Positions 33,301 through 42,504 of a stretch of 64,000 bases of DNA are shown one piece after another; position 1 is the first letter of the stretch, and each line of letters starts with the position of its first letter. Origin of the DNA: Oscillospiraceae bacterium (GTDB lineage Bacteria; Bacillota; Clostridia; Oscillospirales; CAG-272); assembly GCA_015064685.1 (NCBI GenBank), contig SVRT01000001.1, positions 44,568-108,567 of the forward strand, read 5' to 3'. Position numbers and translations under genes: made by a program. The notes under the pieces were generated by a model. That model searched no databases and had not been told where the DNA came from. It saw only the letters and a program-made list of their open reading frames with translations.

Positions 33301-36300
33301 CTCCAGGGTTACCTCGATTACGGCGACGGAGGTATAGAGACGAACGATAACAACACATTTGAGTTCCCGCTCGTAACTGACTTCCAGGCGCCCGCAGTCA
33401 CCGATTGCGAGTTCTATACAGAGTATGACCGCGACGATGAAAAGACAAGACTTTTTGCAAAGATAGCGGTTTACGATAACCATTATTCAATGGCTCTTCA
33501 GGTAGGATACGTTCGCATGGGAACAAGCGAGTATATGCTCGAGACCTTCGATCAGTACCTCACACCTATCTATTCCGAAGAGAATTCCACAACGTACGTT
33601 ATTTACGAGCTTACCGACTATATCGACGACATCAGAAGGGGAGCGGTAAATAAGAACAGCTTCACGGTCGCGACCTATGACTACGCGCTCAATACCGCAA
33701 CATACGAGATAAAGCTTCCCGACGATTTTGATTCCTTCTATTTTGAAGAAGAGGAGCTTACGCTCAGTCCCAACCAGGTATACACACTCACACCTCTCTC
33801 CTATCCCGATACCGAGTGGACAGAGCTTCTCGAGTATACCTCGACCAACACAAAGGTCGCACACATTGTTAACAATAAGGTGGTCGCGTCTGCACCCGGT
33901 CAGTCCGTGATCATCGCAAGAGATCCCAATACCAACCGCCAGACTATGATCAATCTTACAGTCCTCGGCGAGGGTGATGAGGGATACGTGAAATACGACA
34001 AGCCCGTAACCGACAATTTCGTGCTAACGGGATATCTAACAAACAAGGCATATTACTTCCTCTCGACCGATGAGAGAGACATAGGAAGCACGGGAGACGA
34101 GATGAAGTTTGTCGGCGGATATTCGCTTTCGATGTTCCCGTCCGAGTCCGTGACTCTCAGATATAAGCTCGACGCTTATTTCCCGGATGATACCGAGATC
34201 GTGGCAACCTCAAGCAACGATCAGCTCGTTACGGTAGAGAAGGTCGGCGGAGAATGGGTAATTACGGCACAGGCTGAGGGATACGCTTCGGTTTCTGTTG
34301 ACGTAATGATGGACGGTGAGAGCACGTATTACTCACAGTCGATCAGCATCGAGATCAAGGATCCCTACATAACCACAGGTCCTTCACTTACACACTACTT
34401 CGGTCTCGGCGGCAGAGTCGAGATACCCAAGTCTCTCGCGATAACCGATATCGGTCAGTTTGCATTTGCGAATTTTGACTATATCCCAAAGACCGAGGGC
34501 GACGAGATAAGCGATGACGATCCCACCACCACAAAGCAGTGGTTTATCGGTGAGAACACCATCACCGAGGTAGTTATTCCCGAGGGAGTAAAGACGATAG
34601 GATCTTACGCATTTGCAAATCTTACCGCGCTCACTAAGGTAACGCTTCCTTCAACACTTGAGAGGATCGACTTCGGCGCGTTCTACGGATGTACCTCGCT
34701 TACACAGATAGAGGGAATAGAGAACGTCAAGTTCATCAATCGTAGCGCCTTTGAGGGATGCGCTCTCAAGGATACGCTAAACCTCAAGAATACCGTTGCG
34801 ATCGCGGACCGCGCGTTCGCAGGAAACACAAGACTCAACGAGGTAATCCTCGGAGCGAACGTTCAGTCTGTCGGCGCATACGCGTTCGCAGGTGACATCG
34901 GACTTGATAAGGTCACGATAGAGGCTGGGATCATTAAGCTCGGTCAGTACGCGTTTGACAGATGCGAGTCTCTTAAGGAGATCTCCATCAACGCGGCGGT
35001 TATTCCCACCGCGGCATTCAACGAGTGTAAGTCGCTTGAGACGATAAGGCTCGGTCGCGACGTAGCGGTCATTTCGGAATACGCGTTCAGTAACGCGGCG
35101 GCAACAAGCATAATAGTTGATGCGGGCAATACCGTCTTCGCATCAGCACAATCAGGTCATTATCTTACCAACAAGGCAGGAAATGAGATAGTACTTCTCG
35201 CTCCGGGTGTCAGCGGAGACGTTGTTATCAACGACTCAAAGATAACGAGCATAGGAAGCGGAGCATTCTCAGGAAATGCAAACATAACCTCCGTAAGCAT
35301 CCCGAGTGTAACGAGCGTTGCAAGCTATGCCTTCGCGTATAGCGAGAGACTTTCGTCGATCACTCTCGGAACACTTACAAGCATCGGAGATTACGCCTTC
35401 TACAGAACGAGCATCAGCGTTGTGCCTTCGCTTGAGGGTGTATCGCATATCGGTGCGTATGCCTTCGCATATACCGACGTGACATCTCTCACAGTTCCCG
35501 CAGGCGCATCTGTCGGCGAGGGCGCGTTCAGAGAGTGCCAGACTCTCGAGACCGTCACGATCGGTGACAAAGCGGTCATCGGAGACGACGCGTTCCGCCT
35601 TGACAGAGAAACAAACTTTGCAGAGGAGCACGGAACATACAGAGACGAAAACGATCGTCTCGTTTACTACTACATTTATACATCACCTCTCCACAGCCTT
35701 ACGATCGGCAAGAACGTAACCATTGGCGACAGCGCGTTTATGGGTGCGTCCGAGCTTGAGACCGTAACGCTTGGCGACGGTGCTATCATCGGTGACAGCG
35801 CATTCTACAATGCGGCTTCACTTAAGTATATCGATCTTTCAAAGGTCAAGTCAATAGGAGCTACCGCGTTCTCTGGCGACGTCCTTTATGAGTTTGCGGA
35901 TCAGAGCATGACGGAGCCCAAGATCGACGCGAACAGAGAATACATTTACAGATATTACGCATCCGCGCTTGTATCTGTCGACCTCTCCGGAGTTGAAAAG
36001 CTCGGAGAGGGCGCATTCGAGTATTGTCGCAGTCTTACCTCGGTCACACTCGGAGATGCGATAACAAGTATTCCCGCAAGAGCGTTCAACCTTTGCGTAG
36101 AGCTTTCAAGCATTGATCTGTCAAAGGTTGAGTCAATAGGGGAGAACGCATTCTGCGAGACTGCTCTTACGGTGGTTTCGCTTGATAGCGTAAAGAACGT
36201 GGATAAGTACGCGTTCGTTTATAACGACAAGCTCACAGAGGTCATCTTCGGTGAAGGCAGCGTTGAGCTTGGCGAGGGAGCATTCTCATACTGCGATAAT

Positions 36301-37683
36301 CTTTCCACAGTAACAAGATCGACCTCTATAAGCGAGGTTGGTGATTATGCGTTTGCATATACCGCAATAACCTACATCGACCTCACAAGCGCAAGAAGGA
36401 TCGGCGAGTGTGCGTTCCTTAAGGAAACGATGACCGATTTCGCTGTAGAGATCGGAGGCGCACTTGAAGAGATCGGAGACAATCCGTTCGCGTATTGCAG
36501 ACTCGAGGCATTTGAGACCGAGATCTCGGAGACCTTCAACGGCGAGACCTTCACAAAGACAACCTCGACCTTTGACCTCAGCGAGAGCGTCAAGGTGATC
36601 GACGGACACCTCTATAAGGTCGTTCCCGAAGGACTTGAGTTTGTCGCATATGCAGGCAATAACAGTGTAGTAACGGTAGCCGCAGGAACCGCAAGAATTG
36701 CGGCGCAGGCATTCGCCGGATCTCCCGTTGAATACGTCGTATTGCCCTCAACTCTTGAGTCTATTGGACATAAGGCGTTCTACGGATGCAACAGACTTTC
36801 AACAGTGTCCTTTGCAAGCTATAAGGCTCCGGTGCTTGAGGAGGAATACGATTACAGCTATTGGCTCTCTGCGGAAAATCTTCCTGCAACGGGAGAATAT
36901 CAGTATCAGGATGCCTTCACGGGTGACACGCTTACGTATCAGGGTCTTGGAATCGTTCCTTACTTTATGTGGAACGCGACCGACACACCCGCAGTTATCT
37001 ACTACGGTGCGAATTTCGTTGATTACATCGGACGTATCGACGGAAACGTCGCAATGATCCGTCCCTCAAACGGTGTCGGATACGATTCCTTCATATTCGA
37101 TAACTACTTCAGCGTAGTGATCGAGGGTGCGGCGGCAGCAGATGAAATTACTCTTGCGGCTATCGCGGCGATCGACGCGCTTCCCGATGAGATCACGCTT
37201 GCAGATAAGCCTCTTGTCGAGGCGGCAAGAGCAGCATACGATAAGATCGCTTCTTACACACAGCGCGCGCTTGTAACAAATCTTGATAAGCTTCTCGCGG
37301 CAGAGCAGAGGATCAGCGACCTCGAGTATATCCAGGGCGGTGATACCGAGCCTGACACGGGAAGTGGCGACGAGACCGAAACAGAGGCAGAGACAGGTGC
37401 AGCAGCACCGGTTACGACCGCAAAGCCTATCAGCGTTATGACGGTGATCTCCATCGTTATGGGAGGAGTTCTCGTTGCATTGCTCGTAGCGACCGTAATT
37501 CTCTCGGCGCTTTACGGAAAAGCAAAAAAGAACAGAAAAACAGATTCACCCGACGAAAATAACGAGAACGAAGTCCACGGCGAGACCGTCGAGCCTGACG
37601 GCGAAGCAAATAGCGACGAGACCGCTGCGGATGAAGAAGACACAAATGAAAATGAAGCCGAAAGTGGCGAAGAACAGGAATAA
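30316..37683 (+). CDS. Giant cell-surface subtilisin (S8) with BspA-type leucine-rich repeats
   Basis: 2455 residues from the ATG at 30316 (AAAGGT upstream). Signal peptide (about 8-35); S8 protease domain with Asp214 (AVLDTGLDYNH), His293 (HGTHVAG) and Ser614 (GTSMASPNIAG). A PA-like insert (about 440-560, VLVRRGSTTFEEKANVAQSKGA) lies between His and Ser, as in C5a-peptidase-type enzymes. Beta-rich domains follow, then about 25 BspA/LRR_5 repeats (about 1400-2180, IGDYAFAYT.. pattern). A C-terminal membrane helix (HMM-like ISVMTVISIVMGGVLVALLVA) and an acidic tail end the chain. It probably digests host or dietary protein at the surface; repeats give adhesion. The adjacent peptide transporter fits this role. 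Confidence 0.92.
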   Translation: MTQHKKLMRIATSVLILALAVVMLASASLLPAGDTVVPKEAPAVSKFDGDINTGIEQFLNSSVMYKLPDTVKETDDISIIIRTKKASLLDAYEAGDRALSFPEYAYSDDAQKVTEDILCEKSEILAAFDSVDIDYTLGADYKAIFGGFEVVIKASEFETLCKTIGNRATVIVGDEYKPCETQLVENAVNVYETGIFDSSSFGYDGTGTVVAVLDTGLDYNHTAFSVNNFTADRNKLGLTFSDVEGFISDTKASKLHSGLTAADVYLNDKVPFAFDYADGDPDVYPMTPTAAEHGTHVAGVIAGKDDVITGVAPNAQLAIMKIFSDVLSTARTAWILSALEDCVIVGVDVINMSIGTSCGFSREMDKEAISGVYDRIRETGISMVVAASNSFNSTYGSEKNGNLGLTSNPDSATVGSPSTYEGAMSVASISGTKTPYLLFNDTIIYFTESTDRVAEEKNFYDDILPEGTDELEIEYITVPGAGRSADYSGLDVTGKIVLVRRGSTTFEEKANVAQSKGAAGIIIYNNVSGDIKMNVGDATLGVCSIGQDDGELLAAQGSGVLKLSRSQKSGPFMSDFSSWGPTPDLGIKPEITAHGGMIYSAVPGQSYDHQSGTSMASPNIAGVTALIRQYVVENFPEIANDPVKVTAFVNQLMMSTADIVYNTNGLPYAVRKQGAGLANLDNIAKTKAYIITYANGVEMDKTKLELGDDPSKNGVYTLSFSVKNFGSAALSYDLSAYVMTEGVSETKTQQGETTVDELGYILDGADVSITACTGATVSGMNITVEAGKTADVTVTVTLSDSDKQYLDESFENGMYVEGFVVLDAADESVVDLSVPYLAFYGDWTEAPLFDLDFYATNKDELDDSIDLLDKTLPDAYATRPIGSVQDDYVSFLGSFYFVQDPTATQIAADRKYISLSNQEGSVHELSNVWAGLLRNAAKVVITITDDATGEVVFEKVETDIRKSYGDGGSIYPADIKIGFDAYEENLKNNTRYTVKLQGYLDYGDGGIETNDNNTFEFPLVTDFQAPAVTDCEFYTEYDRDDEKTRLFAKIAVYDNHYSMALQVGYVRMGTSEYMLETFDQYLTPIYSEENSTTYVIYELTDYIDDIRRGAVNKNSFTVATYDYALNTATYEIKLPDDFDSFYFEEEELTLSPNQVYTLTPLSYPDTEWTELLEYTSTNTKVAHIVNNKVVASAPGQSVIIARDPNTNRQTMINLTVLGEGDEGYVKYDKPVTDNFVLTGYLTNKAYYFLSTDERDIGSTGDEMKFVGGYSLSMFPSESVTLRYKLDAYFPDDTEIVATSSNDQLVTVEKVGGEWVITAQAEGYASVSVDVMMDGESTYYSQSISIEIKDPYITTGPSLTHYFGLGGRVEIPKSLAITDIGQFAFANFDYIPKTEGDEISDDDPTTTKQWFIGENTITEVVIPEGVKTIGSYAFANLTALTKVTLPSTLERIDFGAFYGCTSLTQIEGIENVKFINRSAFEGCALKDTLNLKNTVAIADRAFAGNTRLNEVILGANVQSVGAYAFAGDIGLDKVTIEAGIIKLGQYAFDRCESLKEISINAAVIPTAAFNECKSLETIRLGRDVAVISEYAFSNAAATSIIVDAGNTVFASAQSGHYLTNKAGNEIVLLAPGVSGDVVINDSKITSIGSGAFSGNANITSVSIPSVTSVASYAFAYSERLSSITLGTLTSIGDYAFYRTSISVVPSLEGVSHIGAYAFAYTDVTSLTVPAGASVGEGAFRECQTLETVTIGDKAVIGDDAFRLDRETNFAEEHGTYRDENDRLVYYYIYTSPLHSLTIGKNVTIGDSAFMGASELETVTLGDGAIIGDSAFYNAASLKYIDLSKVKSIGATAFSGDVLYEFADQSMTEPKIDANREYIYRYYASALVSVDLSGVEKLGEGAFEYCRSLTSVTLGDAITSIPARAFNLCVELSSIDLSKVESIGENAFCETALTVVSLDSVKNVDKYAFVYNDKLTEVIFGEGSVELGEGAFSYCDNLSTVTRSTSISEVGDYAFAYTAITYIDLTSARRIGECAFLKETMTDFAVEIGGALEEIGDNPFAYCRLEAFETEISETFNGETFTKTTSTFDLSESVKVIDGHLYKVVPEGLEFVAYAGNNSVVTVAAGTARIAAQAFAGSPVEYVVLPSTLESIGHKAFYGCNRLSTVSFASYKAPVLEEEYDYSYWLSAENLPATGEYQYQDAFTGDTLTYQGLGIVPYFMWNATDTPAVIYYGANFVDYIGRIDGNVAMIRPSNGVGYDSFIFDNYFSVVIEGAAAADEITLAAIAAIDALPDEITLADKPLVEAARAAYDKIASYTQRALVTNLDKLLAAEQRISDLEYIQGGDTEPDTGSGDETETEAETGAAAPVTTAKPISVMTVISIVMGGVLVALLVATVILSALYGKAKKNRKTDSPDENNENEVHGETVEPDGEANSDETAADEEDTNENEAESGEEQE

Positions 37684-37706
37684 AGCATAGCTTTCGGAGT
37701 GAGAAA

Positions 37707-38822
37707 ATGAAAAAAATACTTATTTTAATGATCGTTGCGGTCATGCTTACAGCCTCTGCTGTAGGCATGACGGCATGTGCAAACGGCGATATCTATGACG
37801 ATCTCGCCAAAGAGGGTTACACGGTAAAGGTGACCTTCGATGCCGGAGAAGCGGTGGTAAACGAGACACAAAACGTTACTATCGTAGAGGTGTTTGATGC
37901 AAATGACGTAGTTACCACCCAAAGCGGTAAGACAGGCATCAAGCTTCTCGCACCCGACGATGAGAGACGCGGAGACGCAAAATTCAAGGTCGCGATGACC
38001 GACGGTGAGAATAACTACTTCTCTCCGGGATGGTACACCTCACGTTCTCCCCGTGTCGATGAAAACGGCAAGCCCCTTGACTCGTACGGAGTACCTGTAG
38101 AGGTGTCCGGGCGAGAGCAGGGATACGTTTATTCGGGAAAATGGGACTTTGAAAATGACGTAGTAGATCCCAAAACGCTTGAAAATGGCGAAATGACGCT
38201 CTATGCGGCTTGGATCCCCTTTATTTCCTACGAGATATACGTTCAGAATGATAAAGGCGAGTTTGAGCTTTCGACCTCGGTCTTTAAGATCGATTTCAGT
38301 ATTCCCGAATGGAATGAGCGCTCAGGTAAGCTCAGCATGGGCGATGTGCCGAAGGTGAAGGGTAAGACCTTCAGCGCGGCGTATGCAGATGCGGAACTGA
38401 TACGCGAGTACACGGAAAGCATTGACGGAGATGCGCTCTTCTATGATTTTGAAAAGGGAATCGCAAACGTAACGACGGTAAAGGTATACACGACTTGGCT
38501 TGAAGGCGAATGGATCAAGATTTTTGATGCAGAGCAGCTTATAGACGAGCTTGAGGACGACCTTGAGGATAACGTTGACGACGGTCTTGGAAATAAGATC
38601 ACGGGTAACTATATTCTCGGTGCAGACCTTGACTTTACCGACGTGGATTGGCCTGAGGAGCTTCTTGCAAGTGAGTTTGCAGGGCAGCTTAAGGGCGAAG
38701 GATATGCTATCAATAACGTCGTTCTGGCAGTTGTGGGAGAGGCTGACTCCTTTGAGTCGCTCTTCGCTTCGGTTTCCGATGAAGCAAGTGTCAGTGACGT
38801 GACGGTTGGAAGCGCTGACTAA
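37707..38822 (+). CDS. Lipoprotein of unknown function
   Basis: 371 residues: signal peptide with lipobox MTAC (Cys near 24). An InlB_B/Listeria-Bacteroides-repeat-like stretch (GYTVKVTFDAGEAVVNE ... LYAAWIPF) occupies the first half, and GNYILGADLDFT near the end resembles GLUG-like surface repeats, cut short after about 60 residues. The ribosome site is GGAG and the gap from the protease gene is 23 bases, so they are co-transcribed. No catalytic motif. It may be a surface-binding accessory to the protease. Confidence 0.65.
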   Translation: MKKILILMIVAVMLTASAVGMTACANGDIYDDLAKEGYTVKVTFDAGEAVVNETQNVTIVEVFDANDVVTTQSGKTGIKLLAPDDERRGDAKFKVAMTDGENNYFSPGWYTSRSPRVDENGKPLDSYGVPVEVSGREQGYVYSGKWDFENDVVDPKTLENGEMTLYAAWIPFISYEIYVQNDKGEFELSTSVFKIDFSIPEWNERSGKLSMGDVPKVKGKTFSAAYADAELIREYTESIDGDALFYDFEKGIANVTTVKVYTTWLEGEWIKIFDAEQLIDELEDDLEDNVDDGLGNKITGNYILGADLDFTDVDWPEELLASEFAGQLKGEGYAINNVVLAVVGEADSFESLFASVSDEASVSDVTVGSAD

Positions 38823-38858
38823 GAAAAAAATTATTTCATATAAAACTTGGAGGAATTT

Positions 38859-41459
38859 ATGAAAAAGAGAATTTTAAGTATTCTTCTCTGTGCAATTATG
38901 ATGATCGGCTCACTTGCCACCGTCGCATGCACACAGAAGAATCCCTCAGATCCCGGTACAAATCCCAATCTGAAACCGACAGAGAAGCCCGATGCCTTCG
39001 TTGTAATGACAGAACAGCTTGACGGACTTTTCAACCCCTTCTTTGCAACAAGCGCTAACGATAGCACAATCGTTGCAATGACACAGATCGGAATGCTCAC
39101 AACAGGCTATGAAAACGGCGACGTAACCGTTGCGTACGGTGACAGCGAGGCTGTTGTAGTAAAGGACCTTTCTATTGAGCACAAGAAGGATACAACGGTT
39201 TACACCTTTGTAATCAAGAATAATATCAAGTTCTCCGACGGTCATCCCCTGACAATGGAGGACGTAATTTTCAATATGTACGTTTACCTCGATCCTGTAT
39301 ATACAGGATCCTCGACAATGTACTCCACTGATATCGTAGGACTTCAGGACTACCGTACACAGACCCTCGGCTCGGGCTCATCCAACACCGATGACGCTAT
39401 CTCGACTGCGGCATCCAACAGAGCGACAGACCGTATCAACGAGCTTCTCAACCTCTATATGCAGGTTGGTAAGACCCCCACAGCCGGCGCGTACAGCGCA
39501 GACTACGATACGATGGTAAACGCCATCAATAAGCACACCCTCTCGAACGGATATAAGAGAGCAGTTTCCGCAACACCCTCTTCCGTAACAAACGCTCAGC
39601 TTCTCGCTGACTACGAGCTTACACTCAAGCTCTTCAAGGAGGAGCTTCAGAGAGACTACGCTTCCGCACTTGAGAACTATACCGAGGAGCCCTATAAGTC
39701 AAGAGAAGAGTTCAAGGACGAGGTCTTCTGCTTCATGTTTATGGAGGGCTACGTAGAGGTAGAGTATGCAAAGGACGCGAACGGTAAGGAAGATAAGACA
39801 AAGATCGAAAAGCTTACCCCCCAGTATAACTCTTCCGTCGTAACAGACAAGAATTCCGCGATCGAGTACGTATACAACCATAAGGTAGAGAACGCTCTTG
39901 GCGAGATCCTTCTTTACTGGGCAACCGCTACCGAGCTTCGCACACAGTACACCGCTAAGGCAAGAGAAGTAATTCTCAGCGAGAAGACGAGCGGCGGCGA
40001 GCTTGCTATTCCCAATATTTCGGGTATCAAGTCTCTCGGACACACAACAGCAGTTGAAAGCGTGACTATCGGCGATAAGACATATACTGTTGCTCACGAG
40101 CACAATTCTGACGGCACACCCAAGAACGAGGGTGAGTACGACGTTCTCGAGATCACCATCAACGGTGTTGACCCCAAGGCTATCTGGAACTTTGCGTTCT
40201 CCGTAGCACCCCAGCACTATTACGCAGAGGGATATACAGTCGACATTGCGAACAATAAGTTCGGTGTTGACTACGCATCCTTCGACTATATGAGAGACGT
40301 GATCCAGTCCACCAGAAACATCAAGGTTCCTATGGGCGCAGGTCCTTACAAGGCAACTGACAGAAATAACAGTGACACACCCAACGAGGATGAATTCTTC
40401 ATCAATAATGTAGTTTACTTTAAGAGAAACGACAGCTTCATCATGGGTCAGCCCAAGATCGAAAAGCTCCGTTACAGAGTAGTAAGCACGTCCAACGCTA
40501 TCGCAGCTCTCGAGGAGGGCTCGGTACACTACATCTCTCCCCAGTACACACAGTATAATATCGATAAGCTCAGCTCCCTCGAATCGAGCGGAATCAAGAA
40601 GGTAAGCACAGACCAGCTTGGATACGGTTATATCGGAATCAATGCGGGTAAGGTGCCGGACATCAACATCCGTAAGGCAATTATGTGCGCTATGGATACT
40701 TCTCTCGCACTCAGCTATTACAGCGTAGGAACAGCAGAGAACATCTACTGGCCCATGTCCACAGTAAGCTGGGCATACCCCAAGACAGAGCTTGGCGATA
40801 ACGACAGAATCAACTATCACGATTATCCTGCAGTTAAGTTTGACGACGAAGGTGCTAAGAGCAAGATCCAGCACTATATGAACGAGGCAGGAGTTTCCGC
40901 AGGCGACTCCAAGCTCAAGCTCAAGTTTACCATCGCAGGCGCAGACCTCACCGACCACCCGACCTACCTTGTATTCCGTAAGGCAGCAGATCTTCTCAAC
41001 GAAATGGGATGGGATATAGAGGTCGTACCGGATACGCAGGCACTTACAAAGCTCACCACAGGCTCTCTTGCAGTATGGGCAGCAGCTTGGGGAAGCACAG
41101 TAGACCCCGATATGTACCAGGTATATCATAAGAACTCCACCGCAACCAGCGTTCTCGCTTGGGGTTACCGTGAGATCCTTGCATCTCCTTCCACCTATCC
41201 CGAGGAGAACGATATCCTCGACGACCTCAGCGACGTAATCGACGAGGCGCGTGAGACCGAGGACCGCGATGAGCGTATCGATCTCTATAAGGAGGCAATG
41301 GGATACGTCCTTGACCTTGCAGTCGAGCTTCCCGTATACCAGAGAGACGTGCTCTACGCTTACAACTCCAACGTGATCAAGAGCGAGTCTATGCCCTCTG
41401 AGATCAACCCCTTTACTTCTCCCCTCGATCACATCTGGGAGATCGAATTTGCAGACTGA
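38859..41459 (+). CDS. oppA: Oligopeptide ABC transporter substrate-binding lipoprotein (OppA-like)
   Basis: 866 residues from the ATG at 38859 (GGAGG upstream; a TTG four codons earlier overlaps that site). Lipobox TVAC. SBP_bac_5 features: FSDGHPLTMEDVIFNMYVYLDP early, GAGPYKATD in the middle, IRKAIMCAMDTSLAL late. The usual length is about 540; the extra 300 residues are mostly an insertion at about residues 150-400 (helical, charged) between the two lobes' shared sheet. It binds peptides outside the membrane and hands them to OppBC. Downstream genes form the complete transporter. Confidence 0.9.
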   Translation: MKKRILSILLCAIMMIGSLATVACTQKNPSDPGTNPNLKPTEKPDAFVVMTEQLDGLFNPFFATSANDSTIVAMTQIGMLTTGYENGDVTVAYGDSEAVVVKDLSIEHKKDTTVYTFVIKNNIKFSDGHPLTMEDVIFNMYVYLDPVYTGSSTMYSTDIVGLQDYRTQTLGSGSSNTDDAISTAASNRATDRINELLNLYMQVGKTPTAGAYSADYDTMVNAINKHTLSNGYKRAVSATPSSVTNAQLLADYELTLKLFKEELQRDYASALENYTEEPYKSREEFKDEVFCFMFMEGYVEVEYAKDANGKEDKTKIEKLTPQYNSSVVTDKNSAIEYVYNHKVENALGEILLYWATATELRTQYTAKAREVILSEKTSGGELAIPNISGIKSLGHTTAVESVTIGDKTYTVAHEHNSDGTPKNEGEYDVLEITINGVDPKAIWNFAFSVAPQHYYAEGYTVDIANNKFGVDYASFDYMRDVIQSTRNIKVPMGAGPYKATDRNNSDTPNEDEFFINNVVYFKRNDSFIMGQPKIEKLRYRVVSTSNAIAALEEGSVHYISPQYTQYNIDKLSSLESSGIKKVSTDQLGYGYIGINAGKVPDINIRKAIMCAMDTSLALSYYSVGTAENIYWPMSTVSWAYPKTELGDNDRINYHDYPAVKFDDEGAKSKIQHYMNEAGVSAGDSKLKLKFTIAGADLTDHPTYLVFRKAADLLNEMGWDIEVVPDTQALTKLTTGSLAVWAAAWGSTVDPDMYQVYHKNSTATSVLAWGYREILASPSTYPEENDILDDLSDVIDEARETEDRDERIDLYKEAMGYVLDLAVELPVYQRDVLYAYNSNVIKSESMPSEINPFTSPLDHIWEIEFAD

Positions 41460-41531
41460 TAAACGCTGAGACGGCAATTATGGGGCAAGGGAAGACCCTT
41501 ACCCCGAGCCGTCAGAGATTTGGAGAAATTC

Positions 41532-42494
41532 ATGTTAAAATACATAGTAAAAAGACTTCTTCTTTCAGTACTGATATTGCTCGGTGTTTCCCTGATTCTT
41601 TTTACGCTGATACAGAACATGCCGTCAAGCTTCGCTGAGAATAAGATCAACGAGATGAACGCGGGCGGCGCGATAGTCGATCAGGCGACGAAAGATGCTA
41701 TTATGGAAATGTACGATATGAGCTACGGTGACTGGCTGAAGCGCATCGTAACACTCGATTTTGGCGAGAGCTTTACCCAGATGATGCCCGTTACGGACGT
41801 TATCAAGAGGGATATGTTCGTATCCTTCCTGGTTGCCGCGATCGCAACGGTGCTTGAGTTTATGATCGCGATACCTCTCGGAATCACAGCTGCTACACAT
41901 CAGTACTCATTCCGTGACTATCTTGTCACGGTGCTCGTAATGATAGGAATATCACTGCCGTCGTTCTTCTTCGGTCAGGTGCTCAAGGGGCTTTTCGCCG
42001 TAGAGCTTGGATGGTTCCCGTCATCGGGTCTTGGCGACGCCACGCAATCCGCAACGGGTGTCGCGTATATGCTTGAATACGTCAAGTACCTTGTTCTTCC
42101 TATAATGACCGTCGTAATACTCAGTATAGGCGGACGAATGAGAATGACAAGAACAAATATGCTCGAGGTGTTAGGCTCTGACTATATCCGTACGGCAAGA
42201 GCGAAGGGACTCAAGGAGCGCGTGGTTATTTACAAGCACGCATTCCGTAATACGATGATCCCGCTCGTTACAAGCCTTGCGGGACTGTTGCCGTCACTTT
42301 TCTCGGGTGCGATCATCACAGAGCAGATCTTTGACCTGCCCGGTATCGGTAACACCGCGTACGATGCGATGATTGCGGGAGATATCCCCGTAATAATGGG
42401 ATATAATATGTTCCTGGCACTGCTCAGTATCATAGGAGTACTTTTGGCAGACCTTATGTATGCCGTGGTCGACCCACGCGTCAAGCTGCAGTAA
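41532..42494 (+). CDS. oppB: Oligopeptide ABC transporter permease OppB
   Basis: 320 residues with the N-terminal MLKYIVKRLLLSVLILLGVS start, six predicted membrane helices, and the BPD_transp_1 EAA-like loop (RTARAKGLKERVVIYKHAFRN) that contacts the ATPases. The ATG at 41532 has GGAG 6 bases upstream. It forms the channel together with OppC and is part of the A-B-C-D-F operon. Confidence 0.93.
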   Translation: MLKYIVKRLLLSVLILLGVSLILFTLIQNMPSSFAENKINEMNAGGAIVDQATKDAIMEMYDMSYGDWLKRIVTLDFGESFTQMMPVTDVIKRDMFVSFLVAAIATVLEFMIAIPLGITAATHQYSFRDYLVTVLVMIGISLPSFFFGQVLKGLFAVELGWFPSSGLGDATQSATGVAYMLEYVKYLVLPIMTVVILSIGGRMRMTRTNMLEVLGSDYIRTARAKGLKERVVIYKHAFRNTMIPLVTSLAGLLPSLFSGAIITEQIFDLPGIGNTAYDAMIAGDIPVIMGYNMFLALLSIIGVLLADLMYAVVDPRVKLQ

Positions 42495-42504
42495 AGGAGG
42501 GGCT

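Noticed and set aside
39699-41477. A 592-codon minus-strand frame
   Set aside because: Antisense of oppA; its Cys/Val/Leu-rich composition is typical of mirror frames in this genome.
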